The translations under genes were made by a program, and so were the position numbers. Shown piece by piece: positions 53,017 to 62,137 of a stretch of 64,000 bases of DNA. Source of the DNA: G965227875 sp965227875 (GTDB lineage: Bacteria; Pseudomonadota; Alphaproteobacteria; Rhizobiales; JAJFHC01); NCBI GenBank assembly GCA_965227875.1, contig OZ245783.1:1674001-1738000 (forward strand), in the 5' to 3' direction. The notes under the pieces were generated by a model. It ran no database searches. It had not been told where the DNA came from and saw nothing but the letters and a program-made list of their open reading frames with translations. The stretch's first letter is position 1, and each line of letters starts with the position of its first letter.

Positions 53017-53308
53017 AGCGGGGCGCTGATGGTGGATTCCCGCTTTCGCGGGAAATTTGGAACGGGGTTGGGAGCCGGGAACGGAGTTGAAATCCCGGAA
53101 CGGAGTTGGAAGCCCTGAACGGAGTTGGAGGCCGGGGACGGAGTTGGAAGCCTGGAACGGAGTCGGAGGCCCGGAACGGAGTTGGAAGCCCGGAACGGAG
53201 CGGAAGCCCAATTCGGGTCCGAAATCAAAACAGAACCCCCGGACGCAGATCCGGGGACCACGGACGCCCGCACCGCGACGGAGAGAAACCGAGTGTACCT
53301 GCCGCGAC
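53017..53308. repeat. Intergenic tandem repeat of about 19 bases with inverted repeat
   Basis: A GATTCCCGC-TTTC-GCGGGAA inverted repeat (53034-53055) is followed by eight or so units of GGAACGGAGTTGGAAGCCC (about 19-20 bases each) to about 53208, with scattered changes. The remaining ~100 bases show nothing. Convergent genes flank it, so no promoter is expected. Frames through it are low-complexity. Confidence 0.8.
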
Positions 53309-54637
53309 CTAAAGCCGGTCGCGCAGGGCGTAGTAGGACATGGCCAGCACCAGCAGCGGCCAGCGCAGGGCGCGGCCGCCGGGGAAGCGCATGGACGGCA
53401 CCGAAGACAGCACGTCGAACCGCTCCATGGTGCCGCCGATGGCGTCGGCGAGGATCTGGCCCGCCAGCGTCGCCATCGCGACACCGTTGCCGGAATAACC
53501 GCAGGCTGTGAACAGGTTCCCGTCGAGCCGCGTGAAAATCGGCATCCGGTTGGCCGTGATGCCGAGAGTCCCGCCCCAGCCATAGTCGATGCGCACGTCC
53601 TTCAGTTGCGGATAGACCTGCAGCATGGGCTTGCGCACGAAGGCCTTGATGTCGTCTGGGAAGCTGTAGCCGTAGTTCTCGCCGCCGCCGAAGAGCATCC
53701 GCCGGTCTTCCGAAAGCCGGTAGTAGTTGATGACGAACCGCGAATCCGACACCGCCACGTCGTCGCGGATCAGGCCGCGCGCCGTCGCCTCGTCCAGCGG
53801 CTCTGTGGCGATGATGAAATTGTTGATCGGCATGATCCGCCCGGCGATTCGATCATCGAGCCCGTCGAGATAGCCGTTGCAGGCATAGACCGCGAACTTC
53901 GCCCGCACGGTGCCGGCGCCGGCAATCGTCGCGATCCGCGTCCGTCCCGAACCGTCCGCAGGTTCGGCCGGCCGGGCCTGGGAGCGCTCGAAGATCCGCG
54001 CGCCCGCGTCCGCCGCCGCCCGTGCAAGGCCGAGCACGTAACGCAGCGGGTGGAGATGCCCCGCCCCCATGTCGAGCGTGCCGCCGAAATAGGTCTCGCT
54101 GCCGACGAGGTCGCCGATCTCGCTGCCGGGCACGAAGCGGATCCTGTCGTAGCCGTAGTCGCGCTGCAGCTTTTCGGCATGCGCCTGGCTGTGGGGCACG
54201 TAGCGCCGCTTGTGGTCGCAGTGGAGGCTGCCGTCCTTGTAGTGGCAGTCGATGGCGTGCTCAGCGATGAGGGATTTGACCAGCGCGTTGGCGTCCTGGG
54301 CGAGATCCCAGAGCCGGTGCGCATGGTCCCGGCCGACCATGGCCTCGAGATCTTCCTGGTCGCGCCGCTGGCCCGAGGCCACTTGGCCGCCGTTCCGCCC
54401 CGACGCGCCCCAGCCTACGCGGTGGGCTTCGAGCACCACCACGTCGAACCCGCGCTGCGCGAGATGCAGGGCGGCCGACAGGCCCGTGTAGCCCGCCCCG
54501 ACGATGCAGACGTCGCAGTCCGTTTCGCCCTCGAGCGCCGGGAAGGGCGGCAGGGGATCGGCCGAAGCGGCGTAGTAGGAGGGCGGGTACTCACCCGCCC
54601 TGTCGTTGGAATGGAGGAACGACCCCGAGAATCCCAT
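53309..54637 (-). CDS. FAD-dependent oxidoreductase, gamma-glutamylputrescine oxidase-like (PuuB/OrdL)
   Basis: A 442-residue flavin amine oxidase. FAD motif VCIVGAGYTGLSAALHLAQRG, then GWGASGRNGGQVASGQ, the signature of the PuuB/OrdL branch, and a C-terminal GYSGNGVAMATLAG. In the Puu pathway it oxidises gamma-glutamylputrescine to the aldehyde. The ATG at 54637 begins the family's usual N-terminal region; the longer frame upstream reads through the aminotransferase gene. It lies 23 bases after that gene, so they form one operon under the GntR-type operator. Confidence 0.88.
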   Translation of the reverse strand: MGFSGSFLHSNDRAGEYPPSYYAASADPLPPFPALEGETDCDVCIVGAGYTGLSAALHLAQRGFDVVVLEAHRVGWGASGRNGGQVASGQRRDQEDLEAMVGRDHAHRLWDLAQDANALVKSLIAEHAIDCHYKDGSLHCDHKRRYVPHSQAHAEKLQRDYGYDRIRFVPGSEIGDLVGSETYFGGTLDMGAGHLHPLRYVLGLARAAADAGARIFERSQARPAEPADGSGRTRIATIAGAGTVRAKFAVYACNGYLDGLDDRIAGRIMPINNFIIATEPLDEATARGLIRDDVAVSDSRFVINYYRLSEDRRMLFGGGENYGYSFPDDIKAFVRKPMLQVYPQLKDVRIDYGWGGTLGITANRMPIFTRLDGNLFTACGYSGNGVAMATLAGQILADAIGGTMERFDVLSSVPSMRFPGGRALRWPLLVLAMSYYALRDRL

Positions 54638-54660
54638 GCGATCCCGACCCCGGCTGCCCG

Positions 54661-56052
54661 TCAGAGGTGCCCGTCGCGGCGGGCATCCTCGAGCGTGGCG
54701 TCGAGCGCCACCCGGGCGGTGGCGACGAGCTGGTCGATCTCGTCGTGCGAGATCACCAGCGGCGGCGAAATGATCATGCAGTCGCGCACGCTGCGCATGA
54801 TGAGCCCGTTGGCCATGGAGTGCTCGCGGCACATGAAGCCCACGTCGCCTTCCTCGCCCTTGAACTTCGCACGGGTCTCCTTGTCCGCCGTCAGCTCGAG
54901 CGCCCCCATCATGCCGCAGATGCGGACCTCGCCGACCAGCGGGTGATCCGCGAGCTCGCGCCAGCGTTTCTCCAGGTAGGGCGCGGTGTCCTTCGCGGCC
55001 TTCTCGACGAGATTCTCGTCCTGCATGATGCGCAGGTTTTCGAGCGCGGCCGCGCAACTCGCCGGATGGCCGGAATAGGTGTAGCCGTGGGCGAACTCCG
55101 CACCCTTCTCGGTCAGCACTTCGGCGATGCGATCATTGATCATCACCCCGCCGATGGGCAGGTAACCGGAGCTCAGCCCCTTGGCAATGGCGATGATGTC
55201 GGGCTCGAACCCGAAGGTCTGGTGGCCGAACCAGTTGCCCGTCCGCCCGAAGCCGCAGATGACCTCGTCGGAAATCAGGAGGATGTCGTGCTTGCGGCAG
55301 ATGCGCTGGATCTCGGGCCAGTAGGTCTCCGGCGGCACGATCACGCCGCCCGCGCCCTGGACCGGCTCGCCGATGAAGGCGGCAACGTTCTCCGCGCCGA
55401 GACGCTCGATCTCCGCTTCCAGCGCGCGCGCGCACTCGAGACCGAATTCCTCCGGATCCCGGTCCCCGCCCTCGGCATACCAGTAGGGCTGGACGATATG
55501 CCTGATGCCCGGGATCGGAAGCCCGCCCTGGGCATGCATGCCGGACATGCCGCCGAGGCTCGCCCCGCCCATGGTCGAACCGTGATAGCCGTTGACCCGC
55601 GAGATGATGACGCTCTTGTTCGGCTTGCCGGCACTTGCCCAGTAGTGACGCACGAGGCGGATCACCGTGTCGTTCGATTCCGAGCCGGAATTGGTGAAGA
55701 ACGTGTGGTTGAGGTCGCCGGGCGCCACGTCCGCCAGTTTCTCGGCCAGCTGCAGCGCCGGAGGATGGGAGGTCTGGAAGAAGGTGTTGTAGTAGGGCAG
55801 CTGCTCCATCTGGCGGGCCGCCGCCTCGACGATCTCCTTGCGTCCGTACCCCACGTTCACGCACCACAGCCCGGCCATGCCGTCGAGCAGGCGATTGCCG
55901 TCGGAATCGGTGACGAAGACACCGTTGGCACCGGTGACGATGCGCGCGCCCTTGGCGTTGAGCGCCTTCGTATCCGTGAACGGGTGGATGTGATGAGCCG
56001 CGTCCATGGCCTGCATCTCGGCGGTGGACGGCAGATTGGGGATGTAGGACAT
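54661..56052 (-). CDS. Omega-amino acid:pyruvate-type aminotransferase, class III (polyamine aminotransferase-like)
   Basis: A 463-residue class III PLP aminotransferase. TNSGSESNDTVIRLVRHYW, ISRVNGYHGSTMGGASLGG, EPVQGAGGVIVPPETYW, LISDEVICGFGRTG and the PLP lysine in AIAKGLSSGYLPIGG are seen. Close relatives act on putrescine, spermidine or beta-alanine with pyruvate. The ATG at 56052 has AAGGA upstream; a longer frame adds 27 residues and would cross the operator. First gene of the catabolic operon with the PuuB-like oxidase. Confidence 0.9.
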   Translation of the reverse strand: MSYIPNLPSTAEMQAMDAAHHIHPFTDTKALNAKGARIVTGANGVFVTDSDGNRLLDGMAGLWCVNVGYGRKEIVEAAARQMEQLPYYNTFFQTSHPPALQLAEKLADVAPGDLNHTFFTNSGSESNDTVIRLVRHYWASAGKPNKSVIISRVNGYHGSTMGGASLGGMSGMHAQGGLPIPGIRHIVQPYWYAEGGDRDPEEFGLECARALEAEIERLGAENVAAFIGEPVQGAGGVIVPPETYWPEIQRICRKHDILLISDEVICGFGRTGNWFGHQTFGFEPDIIAIAKGLSSGYLPIGGVMINDRIAEVLTEKGAEFAHGYTYSGHPASCAAALENLRIMQDENLVEKAAKDTAPYLEKRWRELADHPLVGEVRICGMMGALELTADKETRAKFKGEEGDVGFMCREHSMANGLIMRSVRDCMIISPPLVISHDEIDQLVATARVALDATLEDARRDGHL

Positions 56053-56102
56053 GGCCGTTTTCCTTCTCGTGGCCGCCGGTCGCGGCTGTTTCTGGCAAAG
56101 AG

Positions 56103-56124
56103 GCAATTTGTGATCACAAATTGC
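56103..56124. promoter_or_regulatory. GntR-type operator palindrome upstream of the aminotransferase operon
   Basis: A perfect 22-bp palindrome with arms GCAATTTGTGA / TCACAAATTGC, centred on TGATCA. It lies 51 bases upstream of the aminotransferase start. The core TTTGTGATCA is repeated in the GntR/PuuA promoter at 56895-56916, so one regulator probably binds both. Confidence 0.75.
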
Positions 56125-56178
56125 GTTTGTCAATCGCTTCCTTGGTCCGGGAAAGTGCCGCGATCCGCAGCGGCAGGG

Positions 56179-56862
56179 TCACAGCGCGCTTTCTCCGATA
56201 ATGGTCATGCCCTGGTGTATGTCCGCCTCGATCGCCGCGCGCAGCCCGGCCTCGTCCCGCCGCTCCATCGCGTCCACGGCCTCCACGTGACGGTCGGCCA
56301 GGGTCGAGGTTCCCATGCGCCCGTAGACGAGCCGCATGAACGGCCCGAACTGCAGCCAGAGGCTCTCCACGAGCGCCCGGATGACGGGCGCGTCCGCGCG
56401 GTCGTAGATGCGGAAATGGAACGCGTAATTGCCGCGCATGTATCCCGGTATGTCCCCGGTCTCGATACTGGCGTCGATCGTATCGTCGATTTTGCGCAGT
56501 TCCCCGACGAAATCGGTATCGATGTGCGGGAAGGCGAGCGCGGCGAGTTCCGGTTCCAGTAGTGACCGCGCGCGCATGATCTCGCGGAAGCGCGTGCGGG
56601 TCATGTCCGGGATGGCGACCCGGCGGTTGTCGCGCCGCTCCAGCGCACGCTCCGCAATCAGGCGGCGCACCGCGTCGCGCACCGGCATCATGCTGACCCC
56701 GAGGTCCCCCGCCAGTCCCCGCAGGGTGACCGGCTTGCCGGGCAGGAAGCCGCCGAAGAGGATCTGTTCGCGGATCGCCTGGTAGGTCTGCTCGTGGACC
56801 GTCACGGAAGCGTCGGAGGCGCCCTGCGCTTCTCCCCTGGGATTGATCACGTCGGTATTCAT
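56179..56862 (-). CDS. GntR family transcriptional regulator, FCD (FadR-like) type
   Basis: A 227-residue regulator. The N-terminal winged helix includes LRGLAGDLGVSMMPVRDAVRRLIAE and the wing RRDNRRVAIPDM. The C-terminal helical FCD ligand domain has RARSLLEPELAALA and the metal/ligand histidines in NYAFHFRIYDRAD and ADRHVEAVDAM. It lies between the aminotransferase operon and the divergent PuuA-like gene, both with a TGATCA-centred palindrome, so it very likely represses them until a polyamine or product binds. Confidence 0.9.
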   Translation of the reverse strand: MNTDVINPRGEAQGASDASVTVHEQTYQAIREQILFGGFLPGKPVTLRGLAGDLGVSMMPVRDAVRRLIAERALERRDNRRVAIPDMTRTRFREIMRARSLLEPELAALAFPHIDTDFVGELRKIDDTIDASIETGDIPGYMRGNYAFHFRIYDRADAPVIRALVESLWLQFGPFMRLVYGRMGTSTLADRHVEAVDAMERRDEAGLRAAIEADIHQGMTIIGESAL

Positions 56863-56894
56863 GTGTCGTCCGGTTGTCCAGCTTGCGCCTTATA

Positions 56895-56916
56895 GCATTT
56901 TGTGATCAAAAGATGC
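56895..56916. promoter_or_regulatory. GntR-type operator between gntR and the PuuA-like gene
   Basis: An imperfect palindrome reading GCATTTTGTGATCA on one side and AAAAGATGC on the other, centred on TGATCA. The first half matches the site at 56103-56124. It lies 33 bases before the gntR start and about 54 bases before the chosen PuuA-like start, so it can control both directions. Confidence 0.65.
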
Positions 56917-56969
56917 AGCCATTTCAACTGCCGGACCTTCCGGGTCCGCCCGGCCCGGACTCCGCGACC

Positions 56970-58349
56970 ATGACCGACAGCACGCCAGAACAGTTCGACG
57001 AGGAAGCCCGGCTTTTCCTCGAGGCCAACCCGGACATCGAGACGGTCGAGCTCATCTTTCCCGACATGAACGGCGTCGCCCGCGGCAAGTCGCTGCCCGC
57101 CGGCAGCCTCGCCAAGCTTTCGGGCGGCAAGGTCCGGCTGCCGCGGTCGACCTACGCGCTCGACATCTGGGGCGAGGACGTCGACGCCACCGGACTGGCC
57201 ATCGCCATGGGCGACCCGGACGGCATCGGCCTGCCCGTGCCCGGCACCCTGAAGCGCACGCCCTGGCGGCGGCGTCCGACGGCCCAGGTTCTCATGAGCA
57301 TGGTCGAGATCGACGGCACGACGCCCGTGCCCTACGATCCGCGCCACGTCCTGTCGGGCCTGCTGGCGAAGTTCGCCGGACGCGGCCTCACGCCGGTGGT
57401 GGCCACGGAACTGGAGTTCTATTTCGTCGATCCCGACCGCGCGCCCGGCGAGCGTCCGCTGCCGCCGCTGCATCCCGACGGGACGGGACGCCTGGAGGGC
57501 TCGCAGATCTACGACATCGACGTGGCCGGCCTGTTCGAGGACGTGCTCCAGGAGATCCGCGACGCCTGTGACCTCCAGGGCATCCCCGCCGACTCCACCA
57601 TTTCCGAGTTCGGTCCGGGACAGTTCGAGATCAACCTGCTTCACGTGGACGACGCCCTTCACGCCGCCGACCAGAGCTATCTCTTCCGTCATGCCGTGCG
57701 CAATATCGCACGCCGGCATGGCCTCGAGGCGACCTTCATGGCCAAGCCCTACGAGGACCGGCCGGGCAACGGGCTGCACGTCCATGCCAGTATGCTCGAC
57801 GCCGAGGGGAGGAACATCTTTTCCGGCGACGGCAGCGGCGTCTGCGCGGCCCTGCGCCACGCGGTGGGCGGACTGCTCGCCACCATGGAAGACGGGCTCG
57901 CGATCTTCGCCCCGCACGCCAACTCCTACCGCCGCCTGCGGCGCGAGTATTACGCGCCCGTGTCGCCGACCTGGGGCATCGACCACCGCGCGGTGGCCGT
58001 GCGCGTGCCCGCCTTCTCCGGGCCGGACGCCCGGTTCGAGCATCGCGTCGCCGGCGCCGACGCCAACCCGTGGCTCGCGCTGACCGCGATCCTCGCCGGG
58101 GCGCTCCACGGCATGGACGGCGAAATCGATCCCGGCGCGCCCATCGATGTCGGGAACCCCGACACCAGCGAGAACGTCTCGCCGGAATGGGCCCCGTCCC
58201 TGCGCCGTTTCGCCGAATCCGGTTTCATTACCGATGCGTTCGGCGAGGAGTATGCCCGCGTGTACCTCGCCTGCCGCACGGCGGAATACACACGCTTCGC
58301 CTGCCACGTCTCCGATTTCGACTACGCAACCTATCTCGGCCGCCTCTGA
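56970..58349 (+). CDS. Glutamine synthetase family protein, gamma-glutamylputrescine synthetase-like
   Basis: A 459-residue GS-fold ligase. Markers: VELIFPDMNGVARGK, ATELEFYFVDP, EFGPGQFEINLLH, FMAKPYEDRPGNGLHVHASM, HANSYRRLRREYYAPVSPTWG and FEHRVAGADANPWLALTA. The wording matches PuuA and related polyamine/ethanolamine ligases, not GlnA. It joins glutamate to an amine using ATP, the first step before the PuuB-like oxidase encoded on the other strand. Earlier in-frame ATGs at 56874 and 56913 would lie in or beside the operator, so 56970 is preferred. Confidence 0.88.
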   Translation: MTDSTPEQFDEEARLFLEANPDIETVELIFPDMNGVARGKSLPAGSLAKLSGGKVRLPRSTYALDIWGEDVDATGLAIAMGDPDGIGLPVPGTLKRTPWRRRPTAQVLMSMVEIDGTTPVPYDPRHVLSGLLAKFAGRGLTPVVATELEFYFVDPDRAPGERPLPPLHPDGTGRLEGSQIYDIDVAGLFEDVLQEIRDACDLQGIPADSTISEFGPGQFEINLLHVDDALHAADQSYLFRHAVRNIARRHGLEATFMAKPYEDRPGNGLHVHASMLDAEGRNIFSGDGSGVCAALRHAVGGLLATMEDGLAIFAPHANSYRRLRREYYAPVSPTWGIDHRAVAVRVPAFSGPDARFEHRVAGADANPWLALTAILAGALHGMDGEIDPGAPIDVGNPDTSENVSPEWAPSLRRFAESGFITDAFGEEYARVYLACRTAEYTRFACHVSDFDYATYLGRL

Positions 58350-58444
58350 AGCGAAGCGCCCGGACGGTTTTCTTCCGCGGACCGAGCCGGTATCTTGCCC
58401 GTGCCGGCGGGCCCTCCGCCGCCAATGTTCGCGAAACAGGCACC

Positions 58445-59386
58445 ATGACCGAATACCTCGTCGCCGCGCTCTACAAGTTCGTGCCCCTGGACGACATCCG
58501 GGACCTGCAGCCGCGCCTGCTTGAGAAATGCACGCGCGAAGGTGTCTTCGGCACCGTTCTGCTCGCCCCGGAGGGCATCAACGGCACCATCGCAGGCCCG
58601 CACGCGGGCGTGCGCAGCGTTCTCGCCTGGCTCAGGACCGACGATCGCCTGGCCGATCTCGAGCACAAGGAGTCCACGGCCGCGGACATGCCGTTCTACC
58701 GGATGAAGGTGCGGCTGAAGTCCGAGATCGTGACCATGGGGATCCCGGGCCTCGACCCGCAGAAGGAGGCCGGCACCTATGTCGCGCCGGAGGACTGGAA
58801 CGACCTGATCCGCGATCCCGACGTGATCGTGGTCGACACCCGCAACGACTACGAGGTCTCCATCGGAACGTTCGAGGGCGCGGTCAATCCCGGCACGGCG
58901 TCCTTCCGCGAGTTTCCGGCCTGGGCCGACGGCGCGCCGGAACTTCGCGAAAAGCGCAAGGTGGCCATGTTCTGCACCGGCGGCATCCGCTGCGAAAAGG
59001 CGACCGCCTACCTGAAGCGCCAGGGATTCGGCGAGGTCTATCACCTGGAAGGCGGCATCCTGAAGTATCTGGAGACCGTGCCCGAGGCGGAGAGCCTGTG
59101 GCGGGGTGACTGTTTCGTCTTCGACCAGCGTGTGTCGGTGAGCCACGGCCTCGAGCCCGGCCACTACGACATGTGCCATGCCTGCCGCAGGCCGGTGAGT
59201 GCACAGGACAAGGCCCGTCCGGAATACGTCCCCGGCGTCAGCTGTCCCTATTGCCACGATTCATCGGACGAGCGGCAGAAGGAGCGCTACGCCGCGCGCC
59301 AGCGCCAGATGGACCTGGCCGAAGCCCGCCGCACCGCCCATCTCGGCCAGCGCCTGGCAAGGACCGGTACCGGAGACGCCGGGTGA
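58445..59386 (+). CDS. trhO: tRNA uridine(34) hydroxylase / rhodanese-related protein (TrhO)
   Basis: A 313-residue protein of the YceA/TrhO family. N-terminal acylphosphatase-like domain (VAALYKFVPLDD ... LLAPEGINGTIAG), then a rhodanese domain with the active loop CTGGIRCEKA (Cys177), and a C-terminal cysteine-rich tail (MCHACRRPV, CPYCHD) typical of the family. It hydroxylates U34 in certain tRNAs. The ATG at 58445 begins the family's N-terminus. Its TGA overlaps the next gene as GTGA. Confidence 0.92.
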   Translation: MTEYLVAALYKFVPLDDIRDLQPRLLEKCTREGVFGTVLLAPEGINGTIAGPHAGVRSVLAWLRTDDRLADLEHKESTAADMPFYRMKVRLKSEIVTMGIPGLDPQKEAGTYVAPEDWNDLIRDPDVIVVDTRNDYEVSIGTFEGAVNPGTASFREFPAWADGAPELREKRKVAMFCTGGIRCEKATAYLKRQGFGEVYHLEGGILKYLETVPEAESLWRGDCFVFDQRVSVSHGLEPGHYDMCHACRRPVSAQDKARPEYVPGVSCPYCHDSSDERQKERYAARQRQMDLAEARRTAHLGQRLARTGTGDAG

Positions 59387-60063
59387 GCCTGCCGGTGCTC
59401 TACAGTTTCCGGCGCTGTCCCTATGCCATGCGGGCCCGCCTCGCCCTGCGCTCCGCCGGTCTCGCCTGCGAGTTGCGCGAAGTCGTCCTGCGCGACAAGC
59501 CGCACGCCTTCCTGGAGGCCTCGCCCAAGGCGACGGTGCCCGTGCTCGTGGAGCCGGACGGTAAGGTCGTCGAGGAAAGCCTCGACATCATGCACCTGGC
59601 CCTCGGCCGCAACGATCCGGAAGGGCTTCTGGGCCACGACAGGCAGGCCGCCGACGCGCTAGTCGCCGGGTGCGACGGCGACTTCAAGCACCATCTCGAC
59701 CGTTACAAGTACGCCACCCGCTATTCCGAAGCGGACCCCGCAGACCATTTCCGGCGGGCCGCCGTCTATCTCGGCGTTCTCGACGGCCATCTCTCGGGCG
59801 CGCCCTACCTCCTGGGGACCGCGCCGTCCATCGCCGACATCGCCATCGCCCCGTTCGTGCGCCAGTTCGCCAACAACGACCGTGCGGCTTTCGACGGGCT
59901 CGGGCTGCGTCACCTGCAGCGCTGGCTCGACGGCTTCCTCGCGTCGCAGGCGCTCGCCGCGGTCATGACGAAATACGCGCAATGGCGGCCCGGCGCCGAG
60001 CCGGTGGTCTTTCCCGATCCGGAGGCCCGGGCCGTCGCCAGCCGGTTCGCATTTTCCGATTGA
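59383..60063 (+). CDS. Glutathione S-transferase family protein
   Basis: A 226-residue GST-fold protein. N-terminal thioredoxin-like domain with YSFRRCPYAMRARLAL (a Cys-Pro-Tyr active-site start) and TVPVLVEPDGKVVEES; helical C-terminal domain with PYLLGTAPSIADIAIAPFVRQF. The CPYA motif suggests a glutaredoxin-like or omega/beta-type activity. The GTG at 59383 overlaps the trhO stop, so the two are co-translated. Substrate unknown. Confidence 0.85.
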   Translation: MSLPVLYSFRRCPYAMRARLALRSAGLACELREVVLRDKPHAFLEASPKATVPVLVEPDGKVVEESLDIMHLALGRNDPEGLLGHDRQAADALVAGCDGDFKHHLDRYKYATRYSEADPADHFRRAAVYLGVLDGHLSGAPYLLGTAPSIADIAIAPFVRQFANNDRAAFDGLGLRHLQRWLDGFLASQALAAVMTKYAQWRPGAEPVVFPDPEARAVASRFAFSD

Positions 60064-60121
60064 CGCTCGCGCCCGCATCGCGCTTTGTCTCCGACCGAGG
60101 AAACGGGCCGAGGCAAGGAAC

Positions 60122-61042
60122 ATGACGGGCGACAACACCGCGCCACGCACGCTCAACTACCCTGTCGGAATAGCCCTTGCCGTCACCGGCGCGGTCGCTC
60201 TCTCCAGCGGCGGCATTCTCCTGCGCTCTGTGGAATCGGCGTCGGGCTGGCAGATCATGATCTACCGCTCCGCCACCTTCATCCTGCTCCTGCTCGCCGT
60301 CATCGCGGTGCGCAATCGCGGCCGCGTCACCGAACCCTTCCGGGAGATGGGCGGCGACGGGCTGCTCGTGGCCGTCACGCTGGGTGTCGGTTTTATCGCC
60401 TACGTCTTCGCCATCCTCAACACCACCGTCGCCAACGTGATGTTCATTCTGTCGGGCGTGCCGGTATTCGCCGCCCTGCTCGGCCGCGTGATCCTGAAGG
60501 AACCCATTCGCGCCTTCACGTGGGCCCTAATCGCAGCCTCCGTCTGCGGCATCGGCATCATGGTGGCGAACGGCCTCGACGCCGGCCAGGCGACCGGCAA
60601 TTTCTCAGCACTCGCCTGCGGGCTGAGCTTCGCCATCGCGATCACCATGTTCCGCCGCCGGGCCGACCACGACATGCTGCCCGCGACCTGTCTCGGCGGG
60701 CTGCTGGCGCTTCTCTGCGCCCTCGTCCTGGCCGAAGGCTACACCGTCTCCCCCCACGACCTACTCGTCTGCATCGCCCTTGGCGCCGTCCAGGTCGGGG
60801 TGGGCTTCATCTGCTACACCTATGCGCCGCGCTTCATTCCCGCCGCGGAGGTGGCCCTGCTCGGCCTGCTCGAAACCATCCTCTCCCCGCTCTGGGTCTG
60901 GATCGGCGTCGGCGAGGTGCCGACGCAGGCGACCCTCGTCGGCGGTCTCATGGTGTTCGGCTGCGTCGTCCTGTTCTCCCTGAAATCGCTGGCCGACCAG
61001 AAACGCGCGGCCGCCCGCGCACGGGCTGCCCCTTCCGCTTGA
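60122..61042 (+). CDS. EamA/DMT family permease (first of two)
   Basis: A 306-residue protein with about ten membrane helices in two EamA repeats (YRSATFILLLLAVIAV; VFAALLGRVILKEPIRAFTW; PRFIPAAEVALLGLLETILSPLWVWIGVGE). An SRD-like GRVILKEP loop and the E-x-x-L-S-P-L-W motif are family hallmarks. It exports or imports an unknown metabolite. A second EamA gene follows 85 bases later on the same strand. Confidence 0.87.
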   Translation: MTGDNTAPRTLNYPVGIALAVTGAVALSSGGILLRSVESASGWQIMIYRSATFILLLLAVIAVRNRGRVTEPFREMGGDGLLVAVTLGVGFIAYVFAILNTTVANVMFILSGVPVFAALLGRVILKEPIRAFTWALIAASVCGIGIMVANGLDAGQATGNFSALACGLSFAIAITMFRRRADHDMLPATCLGGLLALLCALVLAEGYTVSPHDLLVCIALGAVQVGVGFICYTYAPRFIPAAEVALLGLLETILSPLWVWIGVGEVPTQATLVGGLMVFGCVVLFSLKSLADQKRAAARARAAPSA

Positions 61043-61127
61043 CTTGCGGCACGAATGTGCCGAGCCTTGGCGCCTGTCCGTCCCCCGGGCGCCCCGCCCG
61101 CCAACGCCGTCTCTCGGGAGTTCCTTC

Positions 61128-62033
61128 ATGTCAGCGTACGCCGGCAATCTGCGCGGCATCGTCGCCATCACCGCGGGAATGGCATCGCTCATCATCAACG
61201 ACATCATCGCCAAGGTGGCCAGCGACGCCATGCCGCTCGGCCAGCTCATCTTCACCCGCGGACTGGCGGCGACCGCCTTCACCCTGGCACTGTGTTTCGT
61301 CATGGGCCAGCAGTCCCGCCTCCGGGAAGCCGGATCGCCCAACATCCTCGCCCGCGCCTTCGTCAACGTGCTGGCGACCTTCGCCTACCTGACCGCACTC
61401 TTCAACATGCCCATCGCCAACGTGAGCGCCATCACCCAGGCCGTCCCGCTCGTCCTGACCGCACTCGCCGCGCTGCTGCTGGGCGAACGCGTCGGGCCGC
61501 GCCGGTGGGCGGCCATCGTGGTCGGCCTGCTCGGCGTGCTCGTGGTCATGCGCCCGACGCCCGGCGCCTTCAACGTCTACGCCCTGAGCGCGCTGGCCGC
61601 CGTCGCCTTCGTCGCCATCCGCGACCTGCTCACCCGCGTGGCGGCCTCGAACCTGCCATCCATCATCATCACCTTCACAACCACCGTCTTCGTGACGGGC
61701 GCGGGCGCCCTGGTCGGGATTTTCGAGGACTGGGTGATGCTCGACGCGGCCACGATCGCCCTCATCGTCACGGCGGCGGCCTTCCTCGTGGGCGGCGTCC
61801 ACCTGACCATCGTCGCCCTGCGCGTGGGCGAGGTGGCGGTCGTCTCGCTGTTCAGGTTCTCGGTCGTCGTCTGGTCCATCGTCGGCGGTTACGTGGTCTG
61901 GCGCGAAGTGCCGGACGGCTGGACCTTCGTCGGCATCGCCATGATCGTCGGCGCCGCCGTCTACACCCTGTGGCGCGAGCGCCGCGTCTCCGCCGACATC
62001 GCCGGGCCCCACCCGCCCACAATCGCCCGGTAA
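61128..62033 (+). CDS. EamA/DMT family permease (second of two)
   Basis: A 301-residue, ten-helix EamA protein (ITQAVPLVLTALAALLLGERVG; RRWAAIVVGLLGVLVVMRP; YVVWREVPDGWTFVGIAMIVGAAVYTL). It is distinct in sequence from its neighbour, so it is not a recent duplicate. The ATG at 61128 has GGGAG seven bases upstream; a longer frame lacks support. Likely in the same transcript as the upstream permease. Confidence 0.87.
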   Translation: MSAYAGNLRGIVAITAGMASLIINDIIAKVASDAMPLGQLIFTRGLAATAFTLALCFVMGQQSRLREAGSPNILARAFVNVLATFAYLTALFNMPIANVSAITQAVPLVLTALAALLLGERVGPRRWAAIVVGLLGVLVVMRPTPGAFNVYALSALAAVAFVAIRDLLTRVAASNLPSIIITFTTTVFVTGAGALVGIFEDWVMLDAATIALIVTAAAFLVGGVHLTIVALRVGEVAVVSLFRFSVVVWSIVGGYVVWREVPDGWTFVGIAMIVGAAVYTLWRERRVSADIAGPHPPTIAR

Positions 62034-62137
62034 TCCGGCACGTCGGGAAAACGGTCCGGTGCAATCGCCCGGTTTTCATCGCACCGGCAACCGCCTAGTC
62101 TTGTCCGCGACGACGGCCAAGACAGCGGGGGAACGAC

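Noticed and set aside
53057..54946. A 629-residue plus-strand frame starting in the tandem repeat
   Set aside because: It starts with translated 19-base repeats (Glu/Arg/Pro-rich) and continues antisense to the PuuB-like gene.
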